A stretch of 64,000 nucleotides of DNA from Chloroflexota bacterium. GTDB lineage: Bacteria; Chloroflexota; Limnocylindria; QHBO01. The translations under genes were made by a program, and so were the position numbers. The stretch spans positions 297,993 to 361,992 of the forward strand of contig JAILWI010000003.1 in NCBI GenBank assembly GCA_025699005.1, written 5' to 3'. Shown one piece after another: positions 29,907 through 38,363 of this stretch. The notes below the pieces were generated by a model. The model had not been told where the DNA came from. It worked only from the letters and a program-made list of their open reading frames with translations, and did no database searches. Numbering within the stretch: the stretch's first letter is position 1; the number at the start of each line of letters is the position of its first letter.

Positions 29907-30350
29907 TCACCGATCCAGCCGCATGCGGACGCGGCCGATCGTCAGCTCGTCGCCGAAGCTCAGCGCCACCGGCCGCTCGATGCGATGCCCGTTGACGAAC
30001 GTGCCGTTCGTGCTGCCCTGATCCTCGACGAACCAGCTCCGTCCGCGGAAGGTGAGCATGGCGTGGTTGGCGCTCACGAAATCGTCCTCCACGAAGATCG
30101 TGTTGTTGACGTTCCGGCCGATTGAGTTGATCGGGCCCAACGCGATCGTCGTGCCGTTCGGCGGCTCATCGGCCGGCGACTCGAGGACCGAGAGGCGGCC
30201 GATGCCGGAGCGGGAGCTGATCTGGGCCTCCTCCGCGCTGCGCAGGTCCCGCAGAAGCGAACCCGCGAATCGCATGAGGATCAGGTAGAGGAGCGCCACG
30301 AAGCCCAGCTGGGCCAGCAGCAGCAGGATGCGAAGGATCTCGGCCGTCAT
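29907..30350 (-). CDS. FHA domain protein, single TM (FhaB-like)
   Basis: ISIGRNVNN-type N-SIGRNVNNTIFVEDDFVSANHAMLTFRGRSWFVEDQGSTNGTFVNG. Confidence 0.88.
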   Translation of the reverse strand: MTAEILRILLLLAQLGFVALLYLILMRFAGSLLRDLRSAEEAQISSRSGIGRLSVLESPADEPPNGTTIALGPINSIGRNVNNTIFVEDDFVSANHAMLTFRGRSWFVEDQGSTNGTFVNGHRIERPVALSFGDELTIGRVRMRLDR

Positions 30351-31102
30351 CCGCGTACCTGGAACTCGATGCGCGTGTCGCCGATCTCGATGATGTCGCC
30401 GGGGCCGAGCGCGATCTGGCTGACCGGCTGGCCGTTCACGCTCGAGCCGTTGCGGCTGCCGAGATCGGTGAAGCTGTAGGCCCCGTGCTGGAGCTTCAGC
30501 TGGCAGTGGTGCCGGCTCACCATCGGGTCGTCGACGATCACGTCGTTGTCGCTCGCCCGCCCCACGCCGATGAGCGCGCCCCCGAGGTCGAACTGCACCG
30601 CGCGGCTCCCGCGCGTGCTCACGAGCAGGTAGGCGCGACGCGCGGAATCCGGGGCATCTGCGGCGCCGGGGCGGTTGAAGACCATCGTGTCGGAGTTGCC
30701 CGGCATCGGCATGGCATCGGGAACGCGAGAGCCCCGCTCGTCGATGACGTTGGCTGCCACCCGGATCTCCCCTCGTCGCGTCTCCTCGTCGGAGATGATC
30801 TGGACCTTCGGACGGGCGACGAGGCTGTATTTCTCGTGGCGCGCCCGGGCGAGGACGCCGTGCGCGAGGTCGTCCTCGAGCGAGGTGCGGTACGTCGCAA
30901 AGGCGGCGAAATCGGACGGATGAAGGTGCAGGTCGTACCGGTTGGGAACGATGACGCCCTCGTCGCGGTAGATCTTGTTCGTGTCCATCGCCCGCTCGAT
31001 CCGCTTCGCCAGGCTGACGGGCTGGATCGACGCGCCGAGGCGCCCGGCCGGTGCTTCGAGGAAGCGCTCGAGGAACGACTCGACGCGCGCGAGGATGCCC
31101 AT
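30347..31102 (-). CDS. FhaA-like protein (DUF3662 plus FHA domain)
   Basis: MGILARVESFLERFLEAPAGRLGASIQPVSLAKRIERAMDTNK; IGVGRASDNDVIVDDPMVSRHHCQL. Confidence 0.88.
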   Translation of the reverse strand: MGILARVESFLERFLEAPAGRLGASIQPVSLAKRIERAMDTNKIYRDEGVIVPNRYDLHLHPSDFAAFATYRTSLEDDLAHGVLARARHEKYSLVARPKVQIISDEETRRGEIRVAANVIDERGSRVPDAMPMPGNSDTMVFNRPGAADAPDSARRAYLLVSTRGSRAVQFDLGGALIGVGRASDNDVIVDDPMVSRHHCQLKLQHGAYSFTDLGSRNGSSVNGQPVSQIALGPGDIIEIGDTRIEFQVRG

Positions 31103-31128
31103 CGCGGGCGATCCTAGCACGCGGGGTA

Positions 31129-31142
31129 CGAACGGCCGTTCG
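31129..31142. promoter_or_regulatory. Perfect palindrome CGAACGGCCGTTCG in the fhaA / zinc-ribbon divergent intergenic region
   Basis: 14-bp inverted repeat at about -35 of the fhaA candidate promoter (TAGGAT 31116-31111); GGTACGAA also repeated at 21-bp spacing. Confidence 0.45.
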
Positions 31143-31236
31143 GTCGGTACGAATGCGCCGTAGGGGCAAATCGGACCCCATCGGTATACTTCGGGACCCT
31201 GAAACGCTGCCACGACCGGGAGATTGCGCACCACCA

Positions 31237-32856
31237 TTGGCTGACACACTCACCGAGTCCTTCTGCGAACGCTGCGGGACACGCTACGAGTTCCAGGCGC
31301 CGACGCGCCTCAACCCCTTGCGCAAGACGCGGGGGTTCATCGGTGGGCTGCGCAACTACCTGACCAGCCAGGACGCCCTCTCGGATGCGATGGGCGACGC
31401 GATGCGCTCCGAGGAGGACAACCTCGCGGCCGCGCAGCTCGAGGCCTTCCACGAGTCATTCAACTTCTGTATCGACTGCCGGCAGTACACGTGCGTGAAC
31501 TGCTGGAACGACGACGCGGGTCGCTGCCGCAGCTGCGCGCCGATCCCCGGCACCGACGACCTCGCCGAGCGGCTCGCTGCGTCGGCCATCGCCCCGCCCG
31601 CGGCGACCGCCGACCCGGTGGGCGCCCACGCCCACGCCCACGCCGAGTCGCACGAGCCCTGGCCCGCCGAGCTCTGGCCCGCCTCGGATCTTCGCGACGA
31701 GCCACCGGTCGAGGTTTGGCCGGCGCCATCGGCCCCCGAGCCCACCGCGGCCGAGGTCGAGGTCGAGCCGGAGCCCGTCGCCGCCGAAGCGGAGCCCGAG
31801 CCCGAGCCGGTCGCCGCCGAAGCGGAGCCCGAGCCGGAGCCCGTCGCGGCCGAGCTCGACGTTGAGCCGGAGCCGGAGCCCGTCGCGGCCGAGGTCGACG
31901 TCGAGCCGGAGCCCGTCGCGGCCGAGGTCGAGGTTGAGCCTGTCGCGGCCGAGGTCGACGTCGAGCCGGAGCCCGTCGCGGCCGAGGTCGAGGTTGAGCC
32001 TGTCGCGGCCGAGGTCGAGCCCGATCCCGTCGCAGCCGAGGTTCAGGCTGAGCCGGAGCCCGTCGAGGCTGAGGCGCGGCCGCCGCTCCGCGTCGTCGCC
32101 TGGGACGACGATATCGAGTACGACGTCTATGAGCCGGCCTCCGCCGGGCCAGAGTCGGAGCAGGTGGCGGCCGAGGTCGCGGCCGACTCCGAACCGATCG
32201 CCGCCGAGTCCGACAACGAGGTCACTGAGCCGGTCACGGCCGAGTCCGAGCCGATCGCCGCCGAGTCCGAGCCGATCGCCGCCGAAGTCTCCACCGAGCC
32301 GGCGCTCGAGGATGAGCCGATCGCAGCCGAGGTGGCAACCGAGCCCGAAGCCGAGCCGATCGCAGCCGAGGTGGCAACCGAGCCCGAGCCTGAGCCTGTT
32401 GCGGCCGAGGTGGAACCGGAGCCCACCCCGGAACCGACGCCACGCGCTCCTCGACTGGCCCCGATCTCACAGACGATCCTCCGCTTCCCGGACAGGGGCG
32501 GCCGCGATGCGGCCCCGGGCGAGGGCGACGAGGTGGCCGCGGCCGCCGCGTCTCCCGAGCTCGCCGCGCGCCGCGCGCAGCTCGACCTCCTGGGACTGGG
32601 GGATCCGGGCGAGGGACCGGTCGCACCGGAACGTCCGGCCGCCATGCCGTACCGCTCACGCGGAGCGGCCGTCAGTCCAGCCGAGCTCGCGCGGCAGGCC
32701 GCTGCCGCCGGATCGTTCTGGGAAGCATCGGCGCGGGAGGTCGCGAGCGCCACCGGCCAGATCGGCGTCCAGAGCTGCGGCCAGTGCGGACTGTCGCTCT
32801 CGGCAAACGCGCGGTTCTGCCGCCGATGCGGCACCCGCCAGGCTCGATCGGCCTAG
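31237..32856 (+). CDS. Acidic repeat protein with N-terminal Cys-rich zinc-binding segment and C-terminal zinc ribbon
   Basis: CERCGTRYEF, CIDCRQYTCVNCWNDDAGRCRSC, C-terminal CGQCGLSLSANARFCRRCG; TTG start; -10-like TATACT 31185-31190. Confidence 0.75.
   Translation: MADTLTESFCERCGTRYEFQAPTRLNPLRKTRGFIGGLRNYLTSQDALSDAMGDAMRSEEDNLAAAQLEAFHESFNFCIDCRQYTCVNCWNDDAGRCRSCAPIPGTDDLAERLAASAIAPPAATADPVGAHAHAHAESHEPWPAELWPASDLRDEPPVEVWPAPSAPEPTAAEVEVEPEPVAAEAEPEPEPVAAEAEPEPEPVAAELDVEPEPEPVAAEVDVEPEPVAAEVEVEPVAAEVDVEPEPVAAEVEVEPVAAEVEPDPVAAEVQAEPEPVEAEARPPLRVVAWDDDIEYDVYEPASAGPESEQVAAEVAADSEPIAAESDNEVTEPVTAESEPIAAESEPIAAEVSTEPALEDEPIAAEVATEPEAEPIAAEVATEPEPEPVAAEVEPEPTPEPTPRAPRLAPISQTILRFPDRGGRDAAPGEGDEVAAAAASPELAARRAQLDLLGLGDPGEGPVAPERPAAMPYRSRGAAVSPAELARQAAAAGSFWEASAREVASATGQIGVQSCGQCGLSLSANARFCRRCGTRQARSA
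31741..32415 (+). repeat. In-frame degenerate tandem repeats encoding EP(V/I)AAE units, including a perfect 60-bp tandem duplication 31891-31950 / 31951-32010
   Basis: About 18 PVAAE/PIAAE units visible in translation; the two 60-bp copies are identical by inspection. Confidence 0.9.
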
Positions 32857-33197
32857 CTGGAGCTCGGGCTCGAGGTCGAGTCCTTCGCCGGCTTCGAGGC
32901 CGTCGAGTCCGGCGCAGCGGTCGTCCCGGACGCCGCATCCGACTTCGGGGCGGACCCGCCCGCATCGCCGTTGCCGGAGGCGGATCCCTTGTCCCCGCCG
33001 GAGATGGAGCTCGAGGAGCTCGATCGTGAGTCGGTGCGGTAGAAGCCGGACCCCTTGAAGATGATGCCGGCGGGGTGGATCACCCGCCGCAGCGCCCCGC
33101 CGCACAGCTCGCACACCGATGGTCCATCTTCGGACATCGGGTGGATCACCTCGGTCACGGTGCCACAGGCGCGGCACTGGTAGTCATACGTCGGCAC
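32853..33197 (-). CDS. FmdB-family zinc ribbon protein with Ser-rich tail
   Basis: VPTYDYQCRACGTVTEVIHPMSEDGPSVCELCGGALRRVIHPAGIIFKGSGFYRTD; GTG start. Confidence 0.88.
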   Translation of the reverse strand: MPTYDYQCRACGTVTEVIHPMSEDGPSVCELCGGALRRVIHPAGIIFKGSGFYRTDSRSSSSSSISGGDKGSASGNGDAGGSAPKSDAASGTTAAPDSTASKPAKDSTSSPSSS

Positions 33198-33213
33198 GGC
33201 GCGCGCATCATGG

Positions 33214-33246
33214 CAAACGAAACGGGCCCGCGCAATGCGAGCCCGT
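33214..33246 (-). terminator. Rho-independent-like terminator downstream of the CpaE-like gene
   Basis: Minus strand ACGGGC-TCGCATTGCGCGG-GCCCGT hairpin followed by TTTCGTTTG. Confidence 0.55.
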
Positions 33247-33268
33247 CCAGGTGGTGTCGAAGCCGTTG

Positions 33269-34480
33269 TCAGGCGTTCGAGGTCTTCACCCCGAAGCGAG
33301 CCCACCATCGTCGGGCGGTCGCCTTCGACTCCTTCGCCATCGCTCCCTCGGGCTCTGAGATCAGCCGAGCAACGGCGTGGAGGTCATCGGCGATGCGCTC
33401 CTTCGGGAACTTGATGATGATCGGGCGGCCCTCGTTCGACGCGATGACGGCCTTCGGCCCGCTGCTGACGACGGTCGCCGCGATCGGCAGGCCGAGCGAC
33501 GATGCCATGTCCTCGACCCGGATGCCGTGGTTCGCGCGGTTCACGATGACCCGGATGCCCTTGTCGAGGCCGAGGTCTCGTGCCAGCTCCAGGAACTGGG
33601 CGCTGTTGCGCAGCGCGCCGACCTCGGGCGTGACGACGAGGAAGATCTCGTCGGAGACGGCGAGCATCGCCATCGTGCGGTCGTCGTAGCCAGGGTGATT
33701 GTCGACGACGACGTACGAGTGATGGTTGCGAGCCCACTTCAGCGCGGCCAGCAGCAGGTCGACCGAGACGCGCTCGGACTCGGCGGGGTCGGTGCCCCAG
33801 GTCAGGACGCGGACGCCGGATTCGGCATGCGTGGCGACGCACTGGTCGAAGGCCGCATCGGTCCATTCCTCGGGCGGGCTGTCCGACAGGTCGGCCAGGC
33901 CCATGCGATAGGGAACCTCGAGCACCGACGTCACGTTGCCCACGCCGACGTCGGCGTCGAACAGAAGGACCTCGGAGCGGGTCTGCTGGCGGAGGGCCAC
34001 GGCGAGGTTGACGGAGATCGTGGTCTTGCCGACGCCTCCCTTCGGGGCGAACACGCTCACGGCGTGCCCCTCGCCGGCGACCGGCGCGGTGGACAGGCCC
34101 TCGGCGGAGGCCCATCCGCTGGACTCGCTCGGCAGGTGCTGTCCGCTTCGGATGAGCAGCGCCTGCAGCCGGTAGACGAGCGCATCCGCCGGCAGCGGCT
34201 TCATGGCCAGCTCGTTCGTGGTGGACCCGAAGCCGGTCGGCAGCTCCATGCTCTCGCCGATGAGAAGGAGCACGGGGACGCTCTTGTCGGCCTCGATCGT
34301 CGCGTAGATCGAGGAGATGGCGTCGCTGCCAAGGTCGCAGTCGACGACGGCCAGGTCGAAGGATCCGGCAGGAACCACCCCGTCGGTCACACGGACCGAC
34401 TCGAAGCCGGCGCGCGCGAGCTGTTCGAGATAGTGATCGGAGTCGCCAGTGACGGCGAGCAGAACCGTGGGTCGCTCCAT
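33269..34480 (-). CDS. CpaE/TadZ-like protein (receiver-like N-terminus plus ParA/MinD ATPase), second copy in window
   Basis: FAPKGGVGKTTISVNLAVALRQQ, SYVVVDNHPGYDDRTMAML. Confidence 0.87.
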   Translation of the reverse strand: MERPTVLLAVTGDSDHYLEQLARAGFESVRVTDGVVPAGSFDLAVVDCDLGSDAISSIYATIEADKSVPVLLLIGESMELPTGFGSTTNELAMKPLPADALVYRLQALLIRSGQHLPSESSGWASAEGLSTAPVAGEGHAVSVFAPKGGVGKTTISVNLAVALRQQTRSEVLLFDADVGVGNVTSVLEVPYRMGLADLSDSPPEEWTDAAFDQCVATHAESGVRVLTWGTDPAESERVSVDLLLAALKWARNHHSYVVVDNHPGYDDRTMAMLAVSDEIFLVVTPEVGALRNSAQFLELARDLGLDKGIRVIVNRANHGIRVEDMASSLGLPIAATVVSSGPKAVIASNEGRPIIIKFPKERIADDLHAVARLISEPEGAMAKESKATARRWWARFGVKTSNA

Positions 34481-34589
34481 TGCCCTTCCTTCGTGGAATG
34501 TGGTCCGGTGACGGTCGGCACCAGTGTCCCGGCGGAAGTGGCAGGCGGCAATGGGACTCGGGCCCGTGGGGCCTACCCCAGAAGTACTG

Positions 34590-35324
34590 TCAGGCGCCCC
34601 GCGTCATGCGCATGCCGCACTTCGGACAGTAGAAGGCGCTCGCGTTGCCGGCCTCGAACCCGCAGTGCGCGCAGGTCAGGCCGGATCGGCCGCCGATGGA
34701 GGGGGCACGCGCCTGCTCGGCCTCGCCGAGGCTGAAACCGGACGCCACGACCTGCTGGTAGAGCGAGCTCAGCAGCTTCTGACCGATGCGCTCGGTGTCA
34801 CCGCGCATCCCCTTGCCGCCCCACCCGAGCACGGCACGCACGATGAGCTCGCCCGAGAGCTCATCCCAGTGCGAGGCCAGCCCGCCCACGATGGCGTTGT
34901 ACTCCGGGTAGCCGCTCGTGTCGGGGTCGCCGTGGAGGAGGCCGCAGTAGAACGTGTCGACCGTCATGTCGAGCGCGTCGGTCAGCTCGAGGACGTACAG
35001 CCCGTGACGGCCGATCGGGCTGACGTCTCGCCGCGCCAGGACCCACTGCTGCATCTCGTTGAACCGCTCGATCGCCGGTGAGGCATCGGAGTACTCGAGG
35101 GGCAGCGGTTCGATGACTTCGACCGGCGTCTGGCTGAGTGGCTCGAGGATGCCGGGAATGGCCGCGGCCACGCGCGGGTCAGCCTGCAGCCGAAGGCCGT
35201 CACTGCTGCGGGCCACGTAGGCGAGCCGAAGCAGGTACTCCTGCGCGGTGACGACTTCCTGCACCGGTGTCGGGGGCGGCGGGGCGGACGTCTCGGACTT
35301 CTTGTTGCGCTTGAGGAACGACAT
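34590..35324 (-). CDS. Uncharacterised protein with C-terminal zinc ribbon
   Basis: LTCAHCGFEAGNASAFYCPKCGMRM; upstream TAGAAT -10-like; precedes CpaE-like gene on the same strand. Confidence 0.75.
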   Translation of the reverse strand: MSFLKRNKKSETSAPPPPTPVQEVVTAQEYLLRLAYVARSSDGLRLQADPRVAAAIPGILEPLSQTPVEVIEPLPLEYSDASPAIERFNEMQQWVLARRDVSPIGRHGLYVLELTDALDMTVDTFYCGLLHGDPDTSGYPEYNAIVGGLASHWDELSGELIVRAVLGWGGKGMRGDTERIGQKLLSSLYQQVVASGFSLGEAEQARAPSIGGRSGLTCAHCGFEAGNASAFYCPKCGMRMTRGA

Positions 35325-35404
35325 GCGTGGGAAAAACCCGTGGCGGGATGCGGCGGGGCGATTCTAGCAGCCACCTGCGGCTGGCCGACCATGGCCGATT
35401 CGGG

Positions 35405-38080
35405 CTATGCGCTCTCCCCACCGAGGCGAGCCCGCTGATCGCGGAGCTCGGCGAGTCGCTCGCGTTCGCGTTCGACGACCGCATCCGGCGCTCGCTCCAC
35501 GAAGGAGGCGTTCGCCAGAAGTCCCTCGACGCGGGCGATGTTCGCGTCGAGCTCGGACAGCTGTGCCTCGCGGCGGCGGCGAACCTCGGCGTCCGCGGCC
35601 GCGTCCTGGCCGAGCCATGCCGTCCCGAGACGGCCTGCCGTCACGAGCTCGGGCCGCGACGCGCCTGCGTCGACGATCTCGATCGGACGGACCCGGCCGA
35701 GCGCCACGACGTAGTGGCGCGCCGCAGCGAACGCGTCCATCGCCGTCTCGTCCGCGGGTTCCAGCCGCAGCGGCACCCAGGCCGACGCCGCGACCCCGGC
35801 CTCGGTTCGCAGATTCCGCACTCCGCGCACCAGCGTCGCGACGTCGTCGAAAGCGGCCTCCGCGGCTGCGTCGCGGGCGTCCGCATCCGGCCAGACGGCG
35901 GCGGCCAGCAACGGTTCGGGTGCGTGTTCGGGCGCCGCGGCGCGGAGCGCGTCCCAGATCGCCTCGGTCACGAACGGCATGATCGGATGGAGGAGGCGCA
36001 GGAGCGTGGCCAGTCCCCTCGCCGCAGCGGTCCAGGTGGCGGCCCGGTCCGCCTCGGTCGCATCGTCGCGACGAAGGTCCACCTTCGCCATCTCGAGGAA
36101 CCAGTCGCAGTAGTCGCTCCACGCCACGTCATAGACCGTCGCCGCATAGCCGCCGAGGTCGAGCTGATCGAGATGCCGCGTCGCGCGCTCGGTGGCATCG
36201 GCGATGCGAGACGCGATCCATCGGGCCGGCAACGATTCGTCGGTCGACGGCGCCGCATCGCCGGGTGGTCGGGACCCGAGAACGAAACGGGCGGCATTCC
36301 ACAGCTTGTTCGTGAAGTTCCGTCCCCCGTCGAGCTTGGCCTGCGTCAGGCGCTGGTCGCTCCCGGCCGCGGAGCCGCTGACGAGGGCGAAGCGCAGCGC
36401 ATCGGCGCCGATCTCGTCGACGAGCCCGAGCGGGTCGATCGTGTTCCCCTTCGTCTTGCTCATCTTCACGCCACCCTCGGCGCGGATCATCCCGTGGAGG
36501 TAGACCGTGTGGAATGGCTCGCGATCGGTGAGGAAGAGGCCGAGCATCATCATCCGAGCGACCCAGAAGAACAGGATGTCGTAGCCGGTCTCCATGACGC
36601 TGGTCGGGTAGAAGCGCGCCATGTCCGCGGTCTCGTCGGGCCAGCCGAGGGTGCTGAACGGCCACAACCCTGAGCTGAACCACGTGTCGAAGATGTCCGT
36701 CTCCTGCGTGAGCTCGGACGCCGGGCGGCCGCACTCCGTGCAGGCCTCCGGACCGGACTCCGCATCGGTCACCGTCACGTGGCCGTCGGGGCAGAACCAG
36801 GCCGGGATGCGATGACCCCACCACAGCTGTCGGCCGACCGCCCAGTCGTGGATGTTCTCCATCCAGTGCGCGTAGACCTTCTCGAAGTGCGCGGGCAGGA
36901 TGCGGGTCCGGCCCTCGCGCACCGATGCCAGCGCGCGCTCGGCGAGCGGCGCGACGCGGATGAACCACTGGACCGAGAGCCGTGGCTCGATGACCGTCCC
37001 GCACCGGTCGCAGTGTCCGACGACCATGGCGTGCGGCTTCTCGTCGACGAGGTCGCCCATCTCGCGCAGGCGGTCCAGGATCGCTTCCCGCGCCTCGTAC
37101 CGGTCACGGCCGAAGAACTCGCCTCCGGCCGCGTTGATCCGCGCCTCTTCGTCCAGGACCGTGATCGCCTCGAGGCCGTGCCGCTTGCCGAGGGCGTAGT
37201 CGTCGGGATCGTGGGCCGGCGTGATCTTCACGGCGCCCGTGCCGAACGTCCGCTCCACGTGCTCGTCGGCCACGATCGGCAACCGGCGCCCGAGGAACGG
37301 GAGGATGGCATGCCGCCCGACGAGGGCGGCATACCGCTCGTCGTCGGGATGCACGGCGACCGCCGTGTCGCCGAGCAGCGTCTCGGGACGCGTGGTCGCG
37401 ACGCTGATCCAGGCATCGGGATCCGGCGTGCCGTCAGGGCGCTCGAGGTGGTAGCGGATCGTCCAGATCGTGCCGGTCTCGTCGCGATGGACGTTCTCGA
37501 GGTCGCTGATCGTCGTGAGGCAGCGCGGGCACCAGTTGACGAGCGCCTCGCCGCGGTACACGAGGTCGGCCTCCCACAGACGGGTGAACGCGGTGCGCAC
37601 CGCGCGTGCGCTCCCCTCGTCCATCGTGAACCGCTCGCGGCTCCAGTCAGCGCTCGCCCCGAGCCGCCGATGCTGGTTGCCGATGACGCTTCGTGTCTCC
37701 TCCATGAAGCGCCACATCCGCTCGAGGTAACGCTCCCGTCCGAGCGACGCGCGCGACTCGCCTTCCTCGGCCAGGATCCGATCGAGCACGAATTGGGCGG
37801 CGATGCTGGCGTGGTCGACGCCGGGCAGCCACAGCGTGTCGTCGCCCCGCATGCGGTGGTATCGGACGAGGGCGTCCTCGACCGTCGCCGTCAGCGCATG
37901 TCCGATGTGAAGGGCTCCGGTGACGTTCGGCGGCGGCTGGATGATGACGAACGGATCCCGGCCTTGCGGCGCGGCCTCGGCCGGACGGAACACCTCCGCC
38001 TCCATCCAGCGCTCGTAGATCGCCGGCTCGACCGCGGCGGCGTCGTAGCGAGGGGTCATCTCGCGGTTCGGCGTCGTCAT
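35405..38080 (-). CDS. valS: Valyl-tRNA synthetase
   Basis: IIQPPPNVTGALHIGHAL (HIGH), KMSKTKGNTIDPL (KMSKS), PGVDHASIAAQ; start ATG 38080. Confidence 0.96.
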   Translation of the reverse strand: MTTPNREMTPRYDAAAVEPAIYERWMEAEVFRPAEAAPQGRDPFVIIQPPPNVTGALHIGHALTATVEDALVRYHRMRGDDTLWLPGVDHASIAAQFVLDRILAEEGESRASLGRERYLERMWRFMEETRSVIGNQHRRLGASADWSRERFTMDEGSARAVRTAFTRLWEADLVYRGEALVNWCPRCLTTISDLENVHRDETGTIWTIRYHLERPDGTPDPDAWISVATTRPETLLGDTAVAVHPDDERYAALVGRHAILPFLGRRLPIVADEHVERTFGTGAVKITPAHDPDDYALGKRHGLEAITVLDEEARINAAGGEFFGRDRYEAREAILDRLREMGDLVDEKPHAMVVGHCDRCGTVIEPRLSVQWFIRVAPLAERALASVREGRTRILPAHFEKVYAHWMENIHDWAVGRQLWWGHRIPAWFCPDGHVTVTDAESGPEACTECGRPASELTQETDIFDTWFSSGLWPFSTLGWPDETADMARFYPTSVMETGYDILFFWVARMMMLGLFLTDREPFHTVYLHGMIRAEGGVKMSKTKGNTIDPLGLVDEIGADALRFALVSGSAAGSDQRLTQAKLDGGRNFTNKLWNAARFVLGSRPPGDAAPSTDESLPARWIASRIADATERATRHLDQLDLGGYAATVYDVAWSDYCDWFLEMAKVDLRRDDATEADRAATWTAAARGLATLLRLLHPIMPFVTEAIWDALRAAAPEHAPEPLLAAAVWPDADARDAAAEAAFDDVATLVRGVRNLRTEAGVAASAWVPLRLEPADETAMDAFAAARHYVVALGRVRPIEIVDAGASRPELVTAGRLGTAWLGQDAAADAEVRRRREAQLSELDANIARVEGLLANASFVERAPDAVVERERERLAELRDQRARLGGESA

Positions 38081-38103
38081 CCGTCGTCTCCTCCGTCGGC
38101 AAC

Positions 38104-38134
38104 AAGAAACCCGTTCGTCGAAGGACGAACGGGT
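38104..38134 (-). terminator. T-box attenuator terminator
   Basis: Perfect 11-bp stem (38109-38119 / 38124-38134) plus U-rich tract. Confidence 0.88.
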
Positions 38135-38310
38135 CGTGGTACCACCTTCGTTCGCGGCCGTGGGGCCGCCTCGTGCTCCGCGGTATCGGGCGGACCCGTC
38201 CGGCTCGCGTGCGACCTTCACCCTCGCGCGATGCGGCGGGCTCTCAGCCGATGGCCCGCTTCTCTGCTGCACCCGGTCGGGGGCTACTCCTCACGGTCGT
38301 CGCCGTGGAG
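38104..38310 (-). ncRNA. T-box riboswitch leader of valS
   Basis: Minus strand: GCAGAGAAGCGGGCCATCGGCTGAGAGCCCGC (stem III region), GAAGGTGGTACCACG T-box core (38135-38146), then CCCGTTCGTC-CTTC-GACGAACGGG-TTTCTT. Confidence 0.9.
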
Positions 38311-38312
38311 GG

Positions 38313-38318
38313 AGTGTA
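38313..38318 (-). promoter_or_regulatory. Extended -10 (TGGTACACT) for the T-box/valS transcript
   Basis: TGG-TACACT immediately upstream of the leader. Confidence 0.55.
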
Positions 38319-38363
38319 CCACCCGTGCGGGCGTGGATCGGCTGCTCGAGACGGACCGCGTGG

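Noticed and set aside
31129-31142. Second canonical SOS box
   Set aside because: Perfect palindrome but centre GGCC breaks the RNRY core and neighbouring genes are not repair genes; kept only as a generic operator candidate
31891-32010. CRISPR-like or intergenic tandem repeat
   Set aside because: Repeats are in-frame within a coding sequence, contiguous with no spacers
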